Shown here piece after piece: positions 18,247 through 27,401 of a stretch of 64,000 bases of DNA. The DNA is from Cytophagales bacterium (lineage in GTDB: Bacteria; Bacteroidota; Bacteroidia; Cytophagales; Cyclobacteriaceae), in NCBI GenBank assembly GCA_013298505.1, contig JAAFHY010000004.1:1-64000 (forward strand). The letters run 5' to 3'. The notes below the pieces were generated by a model that did no database searches, was not told the DNA's origin, and saw only the letters and a list, made by a program, of their open reading frames with translations. The position numbers were made by a program, and so were the translations under genes. The stretch's first letter is position 1, and every line of letters begins with the position of its first letter.

Positions 18247-21200
18247 CTATTTTTGTAGACTAACTTTTACTTTTAAAACAAACTCATCCATTCCAATTGC
18301 TATCGGAACTTCTACCGCTTCAGCTACCTGATCTTTAAACTCTAATTGCAGCGATTGTGTTTCAGTGCAGATGTACTCTTTAAATTCTTTTAGTGCTGTA
18401 GTTGCTAATTCGTGCTGATTTTCAACTTCGATTGCAATTTTGTCGAGTACTTCCATACCCATGTCTTTGCGCAGGTTTTGAACACGGTTCACGAAATCGC
18501 GGGCAATGCCCTCACGCTGCAACTCATCAGTGATGGTAATATCCAACGCAACAGTTATACCTGCTTCTGCAGCAACCGCCCAACCCGGAATATCTTCGGA
18601 ACTGATGAGGACATCTTCCAGCACTAAATCAAAACCTTCTTTTGTCAGCTTTCCGGTTTTTTCAATAACAGAAATATCTTCCTTGCTGAACCCGTTAATG
18701 ACAGCCGATACTTCTTTCATTTTGGGACCAAATTGTTTCCCCAATTTCGGGAAATTCGGTTTTACCTTTTTTACTAAGATGCCCGAAGTGTCATCAATAT
18801 ACTCGATGGATTTTATATTCACCTCGGCTTTGATAATGGCTTCCACGCTACGAACGCGGTGAGCAAATTTTTCATCAACAACCGGAAGCAATATTTTCTG
18901 AAGTGGCGTGCGCACTTTGATTTTGCTATTCTTGCGAATGGAGTGTGTCAGCGAACAAATCCGTTGCGCATAGTCCATAGCTATTTCTAACTCTGCATCT
19001 TTTCTTTTGTTGTCTGCCTTCACCAGCAAGGTGTGGTGAATGGATTCAAACTGTAGCGGTGTGTTGTTTTGTTTCGCTTTCGCGCGAATGGAGTCGGTCA
19101 GGTTTTTGTAGAGCCACTCGCTAAAAAACGGTGCGATCGGAGCCATCAGTTGAGCTGTTACCATCAGACATTCGTACAGGGTCTCATAGGCTGCTCGTTT
19201 GTCTTCGGATAAAATTGGATCCTCCTTCGCTGAAGCTACGGAGGACAAGGGCTTGCCATCCGTAGCTTTAGCGGAGGATGGCTGCCAGAAACGTTTGCGG
19301 TTTAAGCGTACATACCAATTCGAAACATGATCGTTCACAAACTCTTGAATAGCGCGCGCGGCCTTCGTAGGTTCATAATCTTCATAGGCCGCAGTTACTT
19401 CGGCAATCAAAGATTGTTCTTTGGTGATAATCCACTTATCGAGCGGAGCGAGACGATCAAATGGCACATTGTTCATTTCGTCTTTCACGAAGCCATCAAT
19501 ATTGGCATACATCGCGAAGAATGAATACGTATTCATCAGCGTACCAAAAAATCTGCGCTGGGTTTCTTCAATGCCGGCTAAGTCAAACTTGAGGTTATCC
19601 CAAGGTGGAGCATTTTCAATCATGTACCAGCGCACAGGGTCGGCTCCGTATTTACTGAGCGTAATGTAAGGGTCAATGACATTGCCCTTGCGCTTGCTCA
19701 TCTTCTCACCGTTCTTATCCAGCACCAGACCGGTAGAGATCACATTTTTAAAAGCAACTCCACCATTGTTCACTTTTTTATTAACCGCTTTAATTTCATC
19801 GCTGCTTTCGCTGAGCAAAGTGGCGATGGCGTGCAAGGTGAAAAACCAACCACGTGTTTGGTCTACACCTTCGGAGATATAATCCGCAGGATATGCATTT
19901 TCAAATACGTCTTTATTCTCAAATGGGTAATGCCATTGTGCGTAAGGCATCGCACCTGAGTCAAACCACACATCGATCAGGTCTGTTTCACGGTACATGG
20001 GTTGGCTGGTTGAACTGGCTAAAATGATTTCATCAACATAAGGGCGATGCAAATCGAAATCCTGACTGTTGAATGAGGAGTTGGCAATGCCTGCCTTTTT
20101 AGCTTTTTCAATTTCTTCCTGCAGTTGTGCAATGGAGCCAATGCAAATTTCTTCGCGGCCGTCTTTCGTTCGCCAAATCGGAAGTGGTGTTCCCCAATAA
20201 CGTGAGCGCGACAAATTCCAATCTACCAAATTCTCGAGCCAGTTGCCAAAACGGCCTGTACCGGTTGACTCAGGTTTCCAGTTGATGGTTTTGTTCAATG
20301 CCACCATTTTATCTTTTAATGCAGTGGTTTTAATGAACCACGCATCCAATGGATAATACAACACGGGCTTGTCGGTGCGCCAACTGTGCGGGTAGGTGTG
20401 CTCGTATTTTTCTACTTTAAACGCTTTGTTTTCTTCCTTCAAAATGATGGAGATGATCACATCCGTGTTTTTGTAATCGGGGTGTTTCTCATCTTCATCC
20501 GTATAATTTTTCACATAAAAATCATCCGCGCCAAGCGGCTTATGTGTTTTGATCTGATACCTGGCAACGCCTTCCTTCAGTTTCTCACCAATGGCCGTGA
20601 TGAATTTTCCTTTCTTGTCTACAGTAGGCAATTCGTTGCCCGCCTCGTCTTTGATCGTCATGGCAGGCACGTTATTTTGCTTGGCCACGCGGAAGTCATC
20701 CGCACCAAACGTAGGAGAGATGTGCACCACGCCCGTTCCGTCTTCGGTAGTTACGAAATCGCCAGCAATGATCTGAAAAGCATTTTCAGCATGATAGAAT
20801 GGTTGAACATAGGACATTAATTGTTCGTAACGAAGACCAATCAAATCTTTGCCGGTAAGTTCTTTTACAATTTCAAAAGGAATTGCTTTATCTCCGGCTT
20901 TGTAATCAGCTAACTTCAATTCCTTATTTTTCTCAGAGAAGTATTTGCCGACTAAATCCTTTGCGAGCACCACACTCACAGCTTTAAAAGTGTAAGGGTT
21001 AAATGTGTTCATCTGAACGTACTTGATCTTATCACCAACTGCCAATGCCGTATTCGATGGAAGCGTCCAGGGCGTAGTCGTCCATGCTAACACATTGACA
21101 CCCCCCTCCATCCCCCCTTGTAGGAGGGAAAATAAAAACTCAGATTTTGAATCTCGAATCAATTTAAACTGCGCAACCACTGAAGTATCTTTTACTTCTT

Positions 21201-21804
21201 TGTAGCAACCGGGTTGATTTAATTCGTGTGAGCTTAGTCCGGTACCATCCGAAGGTGAGTAAGGTTGAATGGTGTATCCTTTGTACAACAAACCTTTGTC
21301 GTAGAATTTTTTCAATATCCACCACAGCGATTCAATGTATTCTTTTTCGTAGGTGATGTAGGGATTTTTCAAGTCAACCCAGTAACCCATTTTTGTGGTC
21401 AGATCATCCCATTGATCTTTGTACTTCATCACCGTTTCGCGGCATTTCTTGTTGTAATCTTCGATGGATATCTTCTTCCCGATATCGTCTTTGGTGATGC
21501 CCAGTTCTTTTTCTACTTGCAGTTCTACCGGCAAGCCATGCGTATCCCAGCCACCTTTGCGCTTCACTTGGTAGCCCTGCAATGTTTTAAAGCGACAGAA
21601 AATGTCTTTTACCGTTCGTGCCATTACGTGGTGAATGCCAGGAGTGCCATTGGCCGAAGGAGGTCCTTCATAGAAAGTGAAGGTAGGAGCACCCTCGCGG
21701 TTGCTTACCGATTTTTCAAAAATCTGCTGCTCTTTCCAGAATTCCAGCATCTCGCTGGCAATGGTAGCATAGTTGAGTTCTTTGGTTTCTTTGTAATTGC
21801 TCAC
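18247..21804 (-). CDS. ileS: Isoleucyl-tRNA synthetase
   Basis: 1185 residues. The class I signature HIGH is present as GTPGIHH (about residues 54-60), then the CP1 editing domain with the WTTTPWTLPSN segment, KMSKRKGN (about 697-704), an anticodon-binding domain and a C-terminal extension. It charges tRNA-Ile. Two oddities: about 22 extra residues after RFW (about 842-861, SSAKATDGK and ASAKED) encoded by an imperfect inverted repeat at 19219-19283, and a smaller repeat-like GGMEGG peptide (about 225-236) just before the editing-domain motif. Both keep the frame open, so the enzyme should still be functional. Confidence 0.95.
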   Translation of the reverse strand: MSNYKETKELNYATIASEMLEFWKEQQIFEKSVSNREGAPTFTFYEGPPSANGTPGIHHVMARTVKDIFCRFKTLQGYQVKRKGGWDTHGLPVELQVEKELGITKDDIGKKISIEDYNKKCRETVMKYKDQWDDLTTKMGYWVDLKNPYITYEKEYIESLWWILKKFYDKGLLYKGYTIQPYSPSDGTGLSSHELNQPGCYKEVKDTSVVAQFKLIRDSKSEFLFSLLQGGMEGGVNVLAWTTTPWTLPSNTALAVGDKIKYVQMNTFNPYTFKAVSVVLAKDLVGKYFSEKNKELKLADYKAGDKAIPFEIVKELTGKDLIGLRYEQLMSYVQPFYHAENAFQIIAGDFVTTEDGTGVVHISPTFGADDFRVAKQNNVPAMTIKDEAGNELPTVDKKGKFITAIGEKLKEGVARYQIKTHKPLGADDFYVKNYTDEDEKHPDYKNTDVIISIILKEENKAFKVEKYEHTYPHSWRTDKPVLYYPLDAWFIKTTALKDKMVALNKTINWKPESTGTGRFGNWLENLVDWNLSRSRYWGTPLPIWRTKDGREEICIGSIAQLQEEIEKAKKAGIANSSFNSQDFDLHRPYVDEIILASSTSQPMYRETDLIDVWFDSGAMPYAQWHYPFENKDVFENAYPADYISEGVDQTRGWFFTLHAIATLLSESSDEIKAVNKKVNNGGVAFKNVISTGLVLDKNGEKMSKRKGNVIDPYITLSKYGADPVRWYMIENAPPWDNLKFDLAGIEETQRRFFGTLMNTYSFFAMYANIDGFVKDEMNNVPFDRLAPLDKWIITKEQSLIAEVTAAYEDYEPTKAARAIQEFVNDHVSNWYVRLNRKRFWQPSSAKATDGKPLSSVASAKEDPILSEDKRAAYETLYECLMVTAQLMAPIAPFFSEWLYKNLTDSIRAKAKQNNTPLQFESIHHTLLVKADNKRKDAELEIAMDYAQRICSLTHSIRKNSKIKVRTPLQKILLPVVDEKFAHRVRSVEAIIKAEVNIKSIEYIDDTSGILVKKVKPNFPKLGKQFGPKMKEVSAVINGFSKEDISVIEKTGKLTKEGFDLVLEDVLISSEDIPGWAVAAEAGITVALDITITDELQREGIARDFVNRVQNLRKDMGMEVLDKIAIEVENQHELATTALKEFKEYICTETQSLQLEFKDQVAEAVEVPIAIGMDEFVLKVKVSLQK
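19219..19283. repeat. Palindromic repeat element inserted in frame in ileS
   Basis: Left arm (19220-19245, tcctccttcgctgaagctacgg onward) and right arm (about 19258-19277) are imperfect inverted copies around a 12-13 nt centre; the left arm is itself nearly palindromic around agct. Encoded as SSAKATDGKP...ASAKED within IleS. Peptides of this type are familiar from dispersed palindromic repeats in bacterial genomes (recalled, not searched). No other copy was found in the window. Confidence 0.65.
21098..21130. repeat. GC-rich inverted-repeat segment in ileS
   Basis: ccctcc (21104-21109) and ggaggg (21123-21128) flank a ccccccttgta centre, unlike surrounding codon usage, and encode SLLQGGMEGG. 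Comparable C-rich/G-rich repeats are dispersed in Bacteroidota genomes. Its identity as a mobile repeat is a suggestion only. Confidence 0.4.
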
Positions 21805-21911
21805 GGGTAACGAAAAATAGGGTGCAATTTAGCGAGTATGAACCGCATTTGCGATGCGATTTTTGCAAAGAATCCTCGACTGTGAATAGAAAATGTGCTT
21901 ATTTCGAGGAC

Positions 21912-22469
21912 ATGTATTCTTTTTTTGCAAACCTGTCGTTCAAACGTCTCCTTTTGATTGTGTTTGTTACGATATCCGTTTATTCTATTCGGGCTCAACC
22001 GGCAATATTAACCCTCGAGCAATTGGGCGAACTCGCACCAGAAAAAATAGAGGGATATAAAAAGATCGAGCAGAACAAAGGTCGTAGTTTGAAAATCGGC
22101 ACCTTATCGTATTCTATGATTGAACGATCATTTTTACGCGACAAGAAACATATTACCATTATGCTGTTTGACTACAACAATGCCTCGGTGATGTATCGGC
22201 AGGCAACTCAGAAATGGAAAAATGCCGTGGGTCAAGAAACAGATTTGATGTTAGAGAATGCTTACGAGTTGGAAAAGCAACCCGGGTGGATGCAGTATGA
22301 TAAAGCCCGAAACAAATCGCAAATTACATTAGGGATTCAAAACCGATTTTACTTGGTGTTGATTGGTGAGGGCATTCCGTTACCTGATCTGGAGAGCATC
22401 GCAAAAATTTTCGATTTCGTGCGCTTCCCGCCATCTACTTTGGACATTACCGATCCTAAGTTTCGGTAG
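21912..22469 (+). CDS. Secreted protein of unknown function
   Basis: 185 residues from the ATG at 21912. The frame is open to 21822, but the signal peptide MYSFFANLSFKRLLLIVFVTISVYSIRAQ-type begins at 21912, so the upstream residues are rejected. The mature protein is mixed alpha/beta and contains LGELAPEKIEGYKKIEQNK, LFDYNNASVMYRQATQKWK and WMQYDKARNKSQITLGIQNRFYLVLIGEG. No catalytic motif was recognised. It is divergent from ileS. Confidence 0.75.
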   Translation: MYSFFANLSFKRLLLIVFVTISVYSIRAQPAILTLEQLGELAPEKIEGYKKIEQNKGRSLKIGTLSYSMIERSFLRDKKHITIMLFDYNNASVMYRQATQKWKNAVGQETDLMLENAYELEKQPGWMQYDKARNKSQITLGIQNRFYLVLIGEGIPLPDLESIAKIFDFVRFPPSTLDITDPKFR

Positions 22470-22486
22470 TGAATAATTGATAACGG

Positions 22487-23362
22487 CTATTTACGCATTA
22501 AAGAAAAAAAGCGAAATGTGTAAAAGCATGCAATCATTGCGGCAATTGCTGTGAGGACAATAGAACCCTCGACACCAAACTTTCCACCTGTCAATAACTC
22601 GCTTGCTAGTTCGGTAGTTTGAAATAAACCGTTTTCCTGATGGCCGCTAACGGCAAATCCAAGAATAGGACCTTGCACAAAATTCCACGACCAATGTAAA
22701 CCGATCGCTGAAGAAATCGATCCAGTCTTCAATACCATGACGCCCATTAGATATCCCGAAAGGGAAATAGTGGCGCAGCCAATCCAAGTAAAATGATCGT
22801 TTCCAAAATGGAACAAACCAAAAAGAATAGAAGAAAACGCGAGCGATAAAAAGGGGTTTAATTTCTCGTTTAGGTTAGTAAGGATGTAGCCTCTAAACAT
22901 TACCTCTTCGATAACGGCCACGAGCAAGTAAAGAAAAAAACTAATCGCTAGCCTCGATGAGAAACCCGCGTAGGTAAAGTTGACAAGATTAAATTGGGAT
23001 AAAGCAAAGGCAGTGATCGCCATAACTAATATGCCGAGTAAGAACCCTTCACTAAGGGATTTGAAGTCGATTTTTAGCCGATACGAACGAAGGCTTCTAA
23101 ATTCGATTTTTCGGATCATCCAGTAAGTGCCCAAAACTACCCCCGCCAACGTTGCAACCTGACTTACAAATAAATAATCTAGATCATTCCTAATCGAGTT
23201 AGAGTCATCAATGATTTGAGGGTAGAAAATAAGAAGTGGAAGAAAGCAAACGAAAGCACCTCCGAAAACCAATAAAAAATATAGAATGATTCTCCACCAA
23301 TTGCTTTTGACTTCTGGTGACTGATAGCTTTCAAAATTATTCTGAGATACGTCTTCTGTCAT
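22487..23362 (-). CDS. CPBP-family intramembrane metalloprotease
   Basis: 291 residues with about eight hydrophobic segments. The three CPBP/Abi motifs are present: VIEEVMFRGYI (EExxxR), FGLFHFGNDHF (FxxxH) and GLHWSWNFVQG (HxxxN-type). Members are membrane glutamic proteases related to CAAX prenyl proteases; bacterial substrates are mostly unknown. It ends convergently with the secreted protein at 21912-22469 (17 nt between stops). It lacks an operon partner. Confidence 0.88.
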   Translation of the reverse strand: MTEDVSQNNFESYQSPEVKSNWWRIILYFLLVFGGAFVCFLPLLIFYPQIIDDSNSIRNDLDYLFVSQVATLAGVVLGTYWMIRKIEFRSLRSYRLKIDFKSLSEGFLLGILVMAITAFALSQFNLVNFTYAGFSSRLAISFFLYLLVAVIEEVMFRGYILTNLNEKLNPFLSLAFSSILFGLFHFGNDHFTWIGCATISLSGYLMGVMVLKTGSISSAIGLHWSWNFVQGPILGFAVSGHQENGLFQTTELASELLTGGKFGVEGSIVLTAIAAMIACFYTFRFFSLMRK

Positions 23363-23460
23363 GAATTTTGATTTTTACACAATTAGTTCAGCATAAAAAG
23401 TTAACCAAGGTAATTGAACAATAATTCTTTGATGTGAATGGGCTCCGGAAAATAATATTC

Positions 23461-24618
23461 TTAGGACTGAAGTAATTCTTTCCACGGTTTTACTGTAATT
23501 CCATTACTTCTTCTCTGCCCTAGCGTTCCTCCATAAAGCAGAATTTTTTCTATACCCCCACCATTTAATGAAGAAAAATATTCCATTCCTTTAAAAAAAT
23601 CTTGTGATATCGTTTCTCCGGCTTTCAATTCAATAGCGGCTGGTTTGCTAGCATGATCCAAAATTATATCTACTTCATTACCCATTTTATCTCGCCAAAA
23701 ATACAAATCATCCAATTTTCCTGAATTAAATCTCTCTTTCAACAATTCAGAAACAATCATATTTTCAAACAAAGCACCCTTAGCGGAATGTGTGATTATT
23801 TCTGCCGCATTGGTTATACCCAATAACGAACAGGCAATACCTGTATCGTAAAAGTATAATTTTGGCGATTTGATGATTCGTTTATTATAGTTGTTATGAT
23901 AAGGTCTTAACAGATAAATAATATAACTGCTTTGTAAGATGCCCAGCCAAGACGCAACCGTCTTTTGATCGATTCCACAATCATTTGAAAACGATGTTAG
24001 ATTAAGAACTTGCCCGGTACGCCCCGCGCACAAGCGTAGCAGTTTTGTAAATTGAGAAAGATTACTAATATTTTTTAGCTGTCTTACATCCCTCTCCACA
24101 TAAGTGCTGATATAATCAGGATACCAGTCTGATGGGATCATTCTCTTTGTGATTACCTCTGGATAGCCACCGTATAAGATATGCCAAGCGTAATTAGATT
24201 TTAATTTTCTACTCTCCTTTAACTCGGCAAGAGATAAGGGCAACAACTGTACATAGGCTATCCTGCCTGAAAGGGTTTGTGTAATATTTTCTTGTAATAG
24301 AAAATTATTGGATCCGGTAAGTATAAATAGCCCTTTCTTTTTTGTTTCATCGAGTATCTGTTGCAAATAAGAAAATAAATGCGGGGCTCTCTGTATTTCA
24401 TCTAATATCGCACCATTTTTAAATTGATTCAGAAAACCTCTCGGATCTGTCTTGGCAAATTCTAATATATCCGGATTTTCTAAAGAGATGTAGGGCTTTT
24501 GCGGGAATATTGCTTTGCAAAGAGTGGTTTTGCCACTTTGTCTAGGACCCACTAAGGCCACACTGCGAAAAGTCTTTGCTAGCTTGGCCAGCCTGATGGC
24601 GGCAGATCTATTTATCAT
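23461..24618 (-). CDS. AAA_14/DUF4143-type ATPase
   Basis: 385 residues. Walker A GPRQSGKTT (about 24-32), Walker B AILDEIQRAPHL (about 70-81), sensor ILTGSNNFLL, an arginine-finger-like LSGRIAYVQLLPLSL, then a DUF4143 region (from about 180) and a C-terminal restriction-endonuclease-like part (FWRDKMGNEVDIILDH, AIELKAGE, with D-E-K-type residues). This STAND-like family is abundant in Bacteroidota and archaea, and its role is unproven. A perfect 39-bp palindrome lies 19 nt upstream of the start and overlaps a likely promoter, suggesting autoregulation. Confidence 0.85.
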   Translation of the reverse strand: MINRSAAIRLAKLAKTFRSVALVGPRQSGKTTLCKAIFPQKPYISLENPDILEFAKTDPRGFLNQFKNGAILDEIQRAPHLFSYLQQILDETKKKGLFILTGSNNFLLQENITQTLSGRIAYVQLLPLSLAELKESRKLKSNYAWHILYGGYPEVITKRMIPSDWYPDYISTYVERDVRQLKNISNLSQFTKLLRLCAGRTGQVLNLTSFSNDCGIDQKTVASWLGILQSSYIIYLLRPYHNNYNKRIIKSPKLYFYDTGIACSLLGITNAAEIITHSAKGALFENMIVSELLKERFNSGKLDDLYFWRDKMGNEVDIILDHASKPAAIELKAGETISQDFFKGMEYFSSLNGGGIEKILLYGGTLGQRRSNGITVKPWKELLQS

Positions 24619-24636
24619 GCCGTAAAGCTACTACAT

Positions 24637-24675
24637 TTTGGACAAATCCGGAATTTAATTCCGGATTTGTCCAAA
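24637..24675. repeat. Perfect 39-bp palindrome (operator candidate)
   Basis: Left arm tttggacaaatccggaatt, a single central base at 24656, and its exact complement on the right: 19-bp arms without a mismatch. It lies between the RND transporter stop and the ATPase start. There is no T-run on the minus strand, so it is a weak terminator candidate. A near-consensus TAGCTTTA box (24623-24630, minus) lies just downstream, so the palindrome covers the -33 region of a possible ATPase promoter. Confidence 0.7.
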
Positions 24676-24698
24676 TCCAATTCTATTACTTACAAAGG

Positions 24699-27116
24699 TT
24701 ACTCCGAAACCCCGCGCCTATCGTGAATCTTGATCTTACTCAAATCAATTGCTTCGTCTTCTTCTTCGCCATAAAAACCTGGGTCAAAATCATCAATCAA
24801 TAATTTCTCACCTTTAGATTTCTTTGGCTTGTCAAAAGTCATAATAAGGGCAGGGAGCAAAATCAAATTAGTAAACATGGAAATCACTAGCGTGGTAGAC
24901 GTTAATAAACCCAACGCGATAGTGCCGCCAAACGAAGAGAAAGCAAACAAAATAAACCCGGCAAACAAAACGATGGAGGTGTAAATAATACTCTTACCCG
25001 TTTCTAAAATACTTTCGCTCACAGACACAGGAACAAAAAAACCATTTGCCAATTGCTCTTGACGATACTTAGCTAAAAAACGAATGGAGTTATCAACAGA
25101 AATTCCAAATGTAATACTGAAAATCAGTGCGGTGCTGGGTTTCAAGTCAATACCTAAATAACCCATGATGCCAGCCGTAATCATCAATGCGATTACGTTG
25201 GGCACGAGCGAAATAACAATCATACGCACATTCGAGAAGAGCATGGCCATTGACAATGTGATCAATATAAAGGCAAGCAACAAACTCTCTTTTAAATTAT
25301 CGATCAAAAATTTATTGCCTTTAATAAATAGCTTAGTCGTTCCCGTTACACTTGTTTTAATGTCGGTGCCATCAAAGATTTGATTCATGCGTGGCTCAAT
25401 TACTTCATGCACCAACGAATCGAGTTTCTTAGAGCCAATGTCGGCTATCTGCATAGAAATGCGCATTTTGGTAAATGTCGAATCAACAAAAGATTTTAAT
25501 AAACCCGTGTTGTCGGTTTGGCCTTTCATGTAACGCAGTATGTAGCCACTCTCTGCTTTGCTCGGCAGCGCGTATTTTTTTGGATTGTAATTATAGAACG
25601 CTTGCTTCGATGCCTTCACCAAGCTGATTACCGAAACCGGGCGCGACACCACTGAAATAGAATCAATGAAACCTTCAAACTCATCTATTTTTTCTAAATT
25701 TTTGATATTGAGTACGCCCCTTTTCTTGCCCGTGTTCACTTCTATTTCTAAAGGGAGAATACCACTGAAGTTGCTCTCAAAAAATTGAAGATCTTTTTTT
25801 ATCTGGCTACCCTCGGGCACATCATCCATCATAAAAGAAATTGACTCTAGCCGCAACATACCCAAGCCTGCAAATACAGTTATCGCCAACGAACTTATGT
25901 AAATAGCAGGGCGATAGCGATGAACCACAATATCTACATAGTGTAAAAATGACCCGAGTATTTTAAAATTGAGATGCATCAAATGTTTGGGAGTAGGCTC
26001 GGGCAACCATGAAAAAATGCCCGGTATCATAATTAAGCTCACCACAAACAAAGCCATGATGTTGATGCCCGCTACAATTCCAAATTCACGCAACACCAAA
26101 ATATCAGTAGTAAGAAGTGTAAGAAATCCGATGGCAACAGTAAGGTTGGTGAGGAACATCGCTAGCCCCATTTTATTTACAACGGCAGCAATCGCTTCTT
26201 CTTTGTTTCTGCGCTTGGCAAATTCCAAATGATATTTATTTAAGAGATAGATTGCATTGGTAATCCCAATCGTAACAATCACGGGCGGAATCAACCCGCT
26301 CAACAACGTAATTTTATAACCAAACAGAGCGAGCGTGCCCATTACCCACACCACCACTATGCCGATGATGATCATCGAAAACAAAACCGCCCGAAACGAA
26401 CGGAAAAAGAAAAACATGATCACGCCCGTTACCAACGCAGAGAGATACAAGAAAATTTGCATTTCCTTTCGCACCTCGGTGGCCATCATGGCGCGGATAA
26501 ACGGAAGCCCCGCATAGCGCAATTGAATGCCCGTATCTTTTGTGAATTCCGTTCCTAATTCTACCAATGCCTTCGTCATGGCAATTCGCTTAGACGAGTT
26601 CATTACTTCTTTGGTGATGGAAATCAACATCATGGTGGCACCATTTTGCTCGTTCACAATCTGCCCCATGTAAAATTTTTGATTGCGGATGGCCGTCATC
26701 AAACTATCTAGTTGTGCCTGATCTTTGATTTGTTTGGGGTAGTGGCCATCTAAAAAGAAGCGCGTGTTGGCTGTGTCTTTGCGGATGATTTTTACCTCGG
26801 GCAGACTCAATAAATTATTTACACCTGGAATTTCCCTGATGGCTTTGTTCAGTTCGCGAAAGCGGTTAAAATTTTTAAGTTGATAGATGGCACTGTCTTG
26901 CAAGCCTACGGCAATAATGTTTCCGTCTTCGCCAAATTGCTTTTTAAATTTTTGGAGAAAAACCATTTCAGGATCGTCCAGCGGCACAGTGCGAGCGAGG
27001 TCGTAGCTCATTTGCACATTGGTGGCATGGTAGCCCATAAAAACGGTGATCAACAGAATGACTCCAATAAGAGACAACCGAAAACGGATAATGAAAGTAG
27101 CGATACGTGTCCACAT
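24699..27116 (-). CDS. RND-superfamily (MMPL-type) transporter
   Basis: 805 residues from the ATG at 27116 (MWTRIATFIIRFRLSLIG); a TTG three codons upstream is less likely. The topology is the duplicated RND pattern: one TM (about 10-28), a large periplasmic loop (about 30-210), five to six TMs (about 215-400), then the same again (TM about 408, loop to about 630, TMs about 635-760). This resembles the hydrophobe exporter/MMPL branch, which moves lipids or hydrophobic compounds, and not the AcrB drug pumps. It lacks a linked membrane-fusion protein or outer-membrane channel, in keeping with that branch. The C-terminal tail is acidic. Confidence 0.88.
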   Translation of the reverse strand: MWTRIATFIIRFRLSLIGVILLITVFMGYHATNVQMSYDLARTVPLDDPEMVFLQKFKKQFGEDGNIIAVGLQDSAIYQLKNFNRFRELNKAIREIPGVNNLLSLPEVKIIRKDTANTRFFLDGHYPKQIKDQAQLDSLMTAIRNQKFYMGQIVNEQNGATMMLISITKEVMNSSKRIAMTKALVELGTEFTKDTGIQLRYAGLPFIRAMMATEVRKEMQIFLYLSALVTGVIMFFFFRSFRAVLFSMIIIGIVVVWVMGTLALFGYKITLLSGLIPPVIVTIGITNAIYLLNKYHLEFAKRRNKEEAIAAVVNKMGLAMFLTNLTVAIGFLTLLTTDILVLREFGIVAGINIMALFVVSLIMIPGIFSWLPEPTPKHLMHLNFKILGSFLHYVDIVVHRYRPAIYISSLAITVFAGLGMLRLESISFMMDDVPEGSQIKKDLQFFESNFSGILPLEIEVNTGKKRGVLNIKNLEKIDEFEGFIDSISVVSRPVSVISLVKASKQAFYNYNPKKYALPSKAESGYILRYMKGQTDNTGLLKSFVDSTFTKMRISMQIADIGSKKLDSLVHEVIEPRMNQIFDGTDIKTSVTGTTKLFIKGNKFLIDNLKESLLLAFILITLSMAMLFSNVRMIVISLVPNVIALMITAGIMGYLGIDLKPSTALIFSITFGISVDNSIRFLAKYRQEQLANGFFVPVSVSESILETGKSIIYTSIVLFAGFILFAFSSFGGTIALGLLTSTTLVISMFTNLILLPALIMTFDKPKKSKGEKLLIDDFDPGFYGEEEDEAIDLSKIKIHDRRGVSE

Positions 27117-27401
27117 AGCTGTCAAAGCTAAGGAATTTTACTGTTTTTGAAATGTGATGGTTTTGTTGGGGTGCATAAACAAATGGGTTGCGTTAAACAT
27201 CTACTGCGGGTGATCTTCTTCGATGAGTTCGACAATGTTAGACCACCGGCTGCTTATAATCTTTAACTTCTGACGGCTTGCTGTTGATCAACATTGCAAG
27301 GCATAAAGTAAAAGAATAGCATCTTTACCGCCTTATGAATAAGAATGAATAGTGACACGAGCTAGGGAAGTAGGAGTTTCTGACGCTGGAGGAAAGGATC
27401 A

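Noticed and set aside
20386..20820. 144-codon ORF antisense to ileS
   Set aside because: It lies wholly opposite the catalytic region of ileS, and its composition reflects the codon pattern of the real gene.
24637..24675. The 39-bp palindrome as an ordinary terminator for the RND transporter gene
   Set aside because: No run of Ts follows the stem on the minus strand and the stem is unusually long and perfect; an operator role fits better, though termination is not excluded.
27117..27401. Possible tRNA or small RNA between the RND transporter and ftsY
   Set aside because: A GTTCGA-like triplet context is present but no acceptor stem, anticodon arm or terminator could be drawn; nothing supported in these 285 bases.
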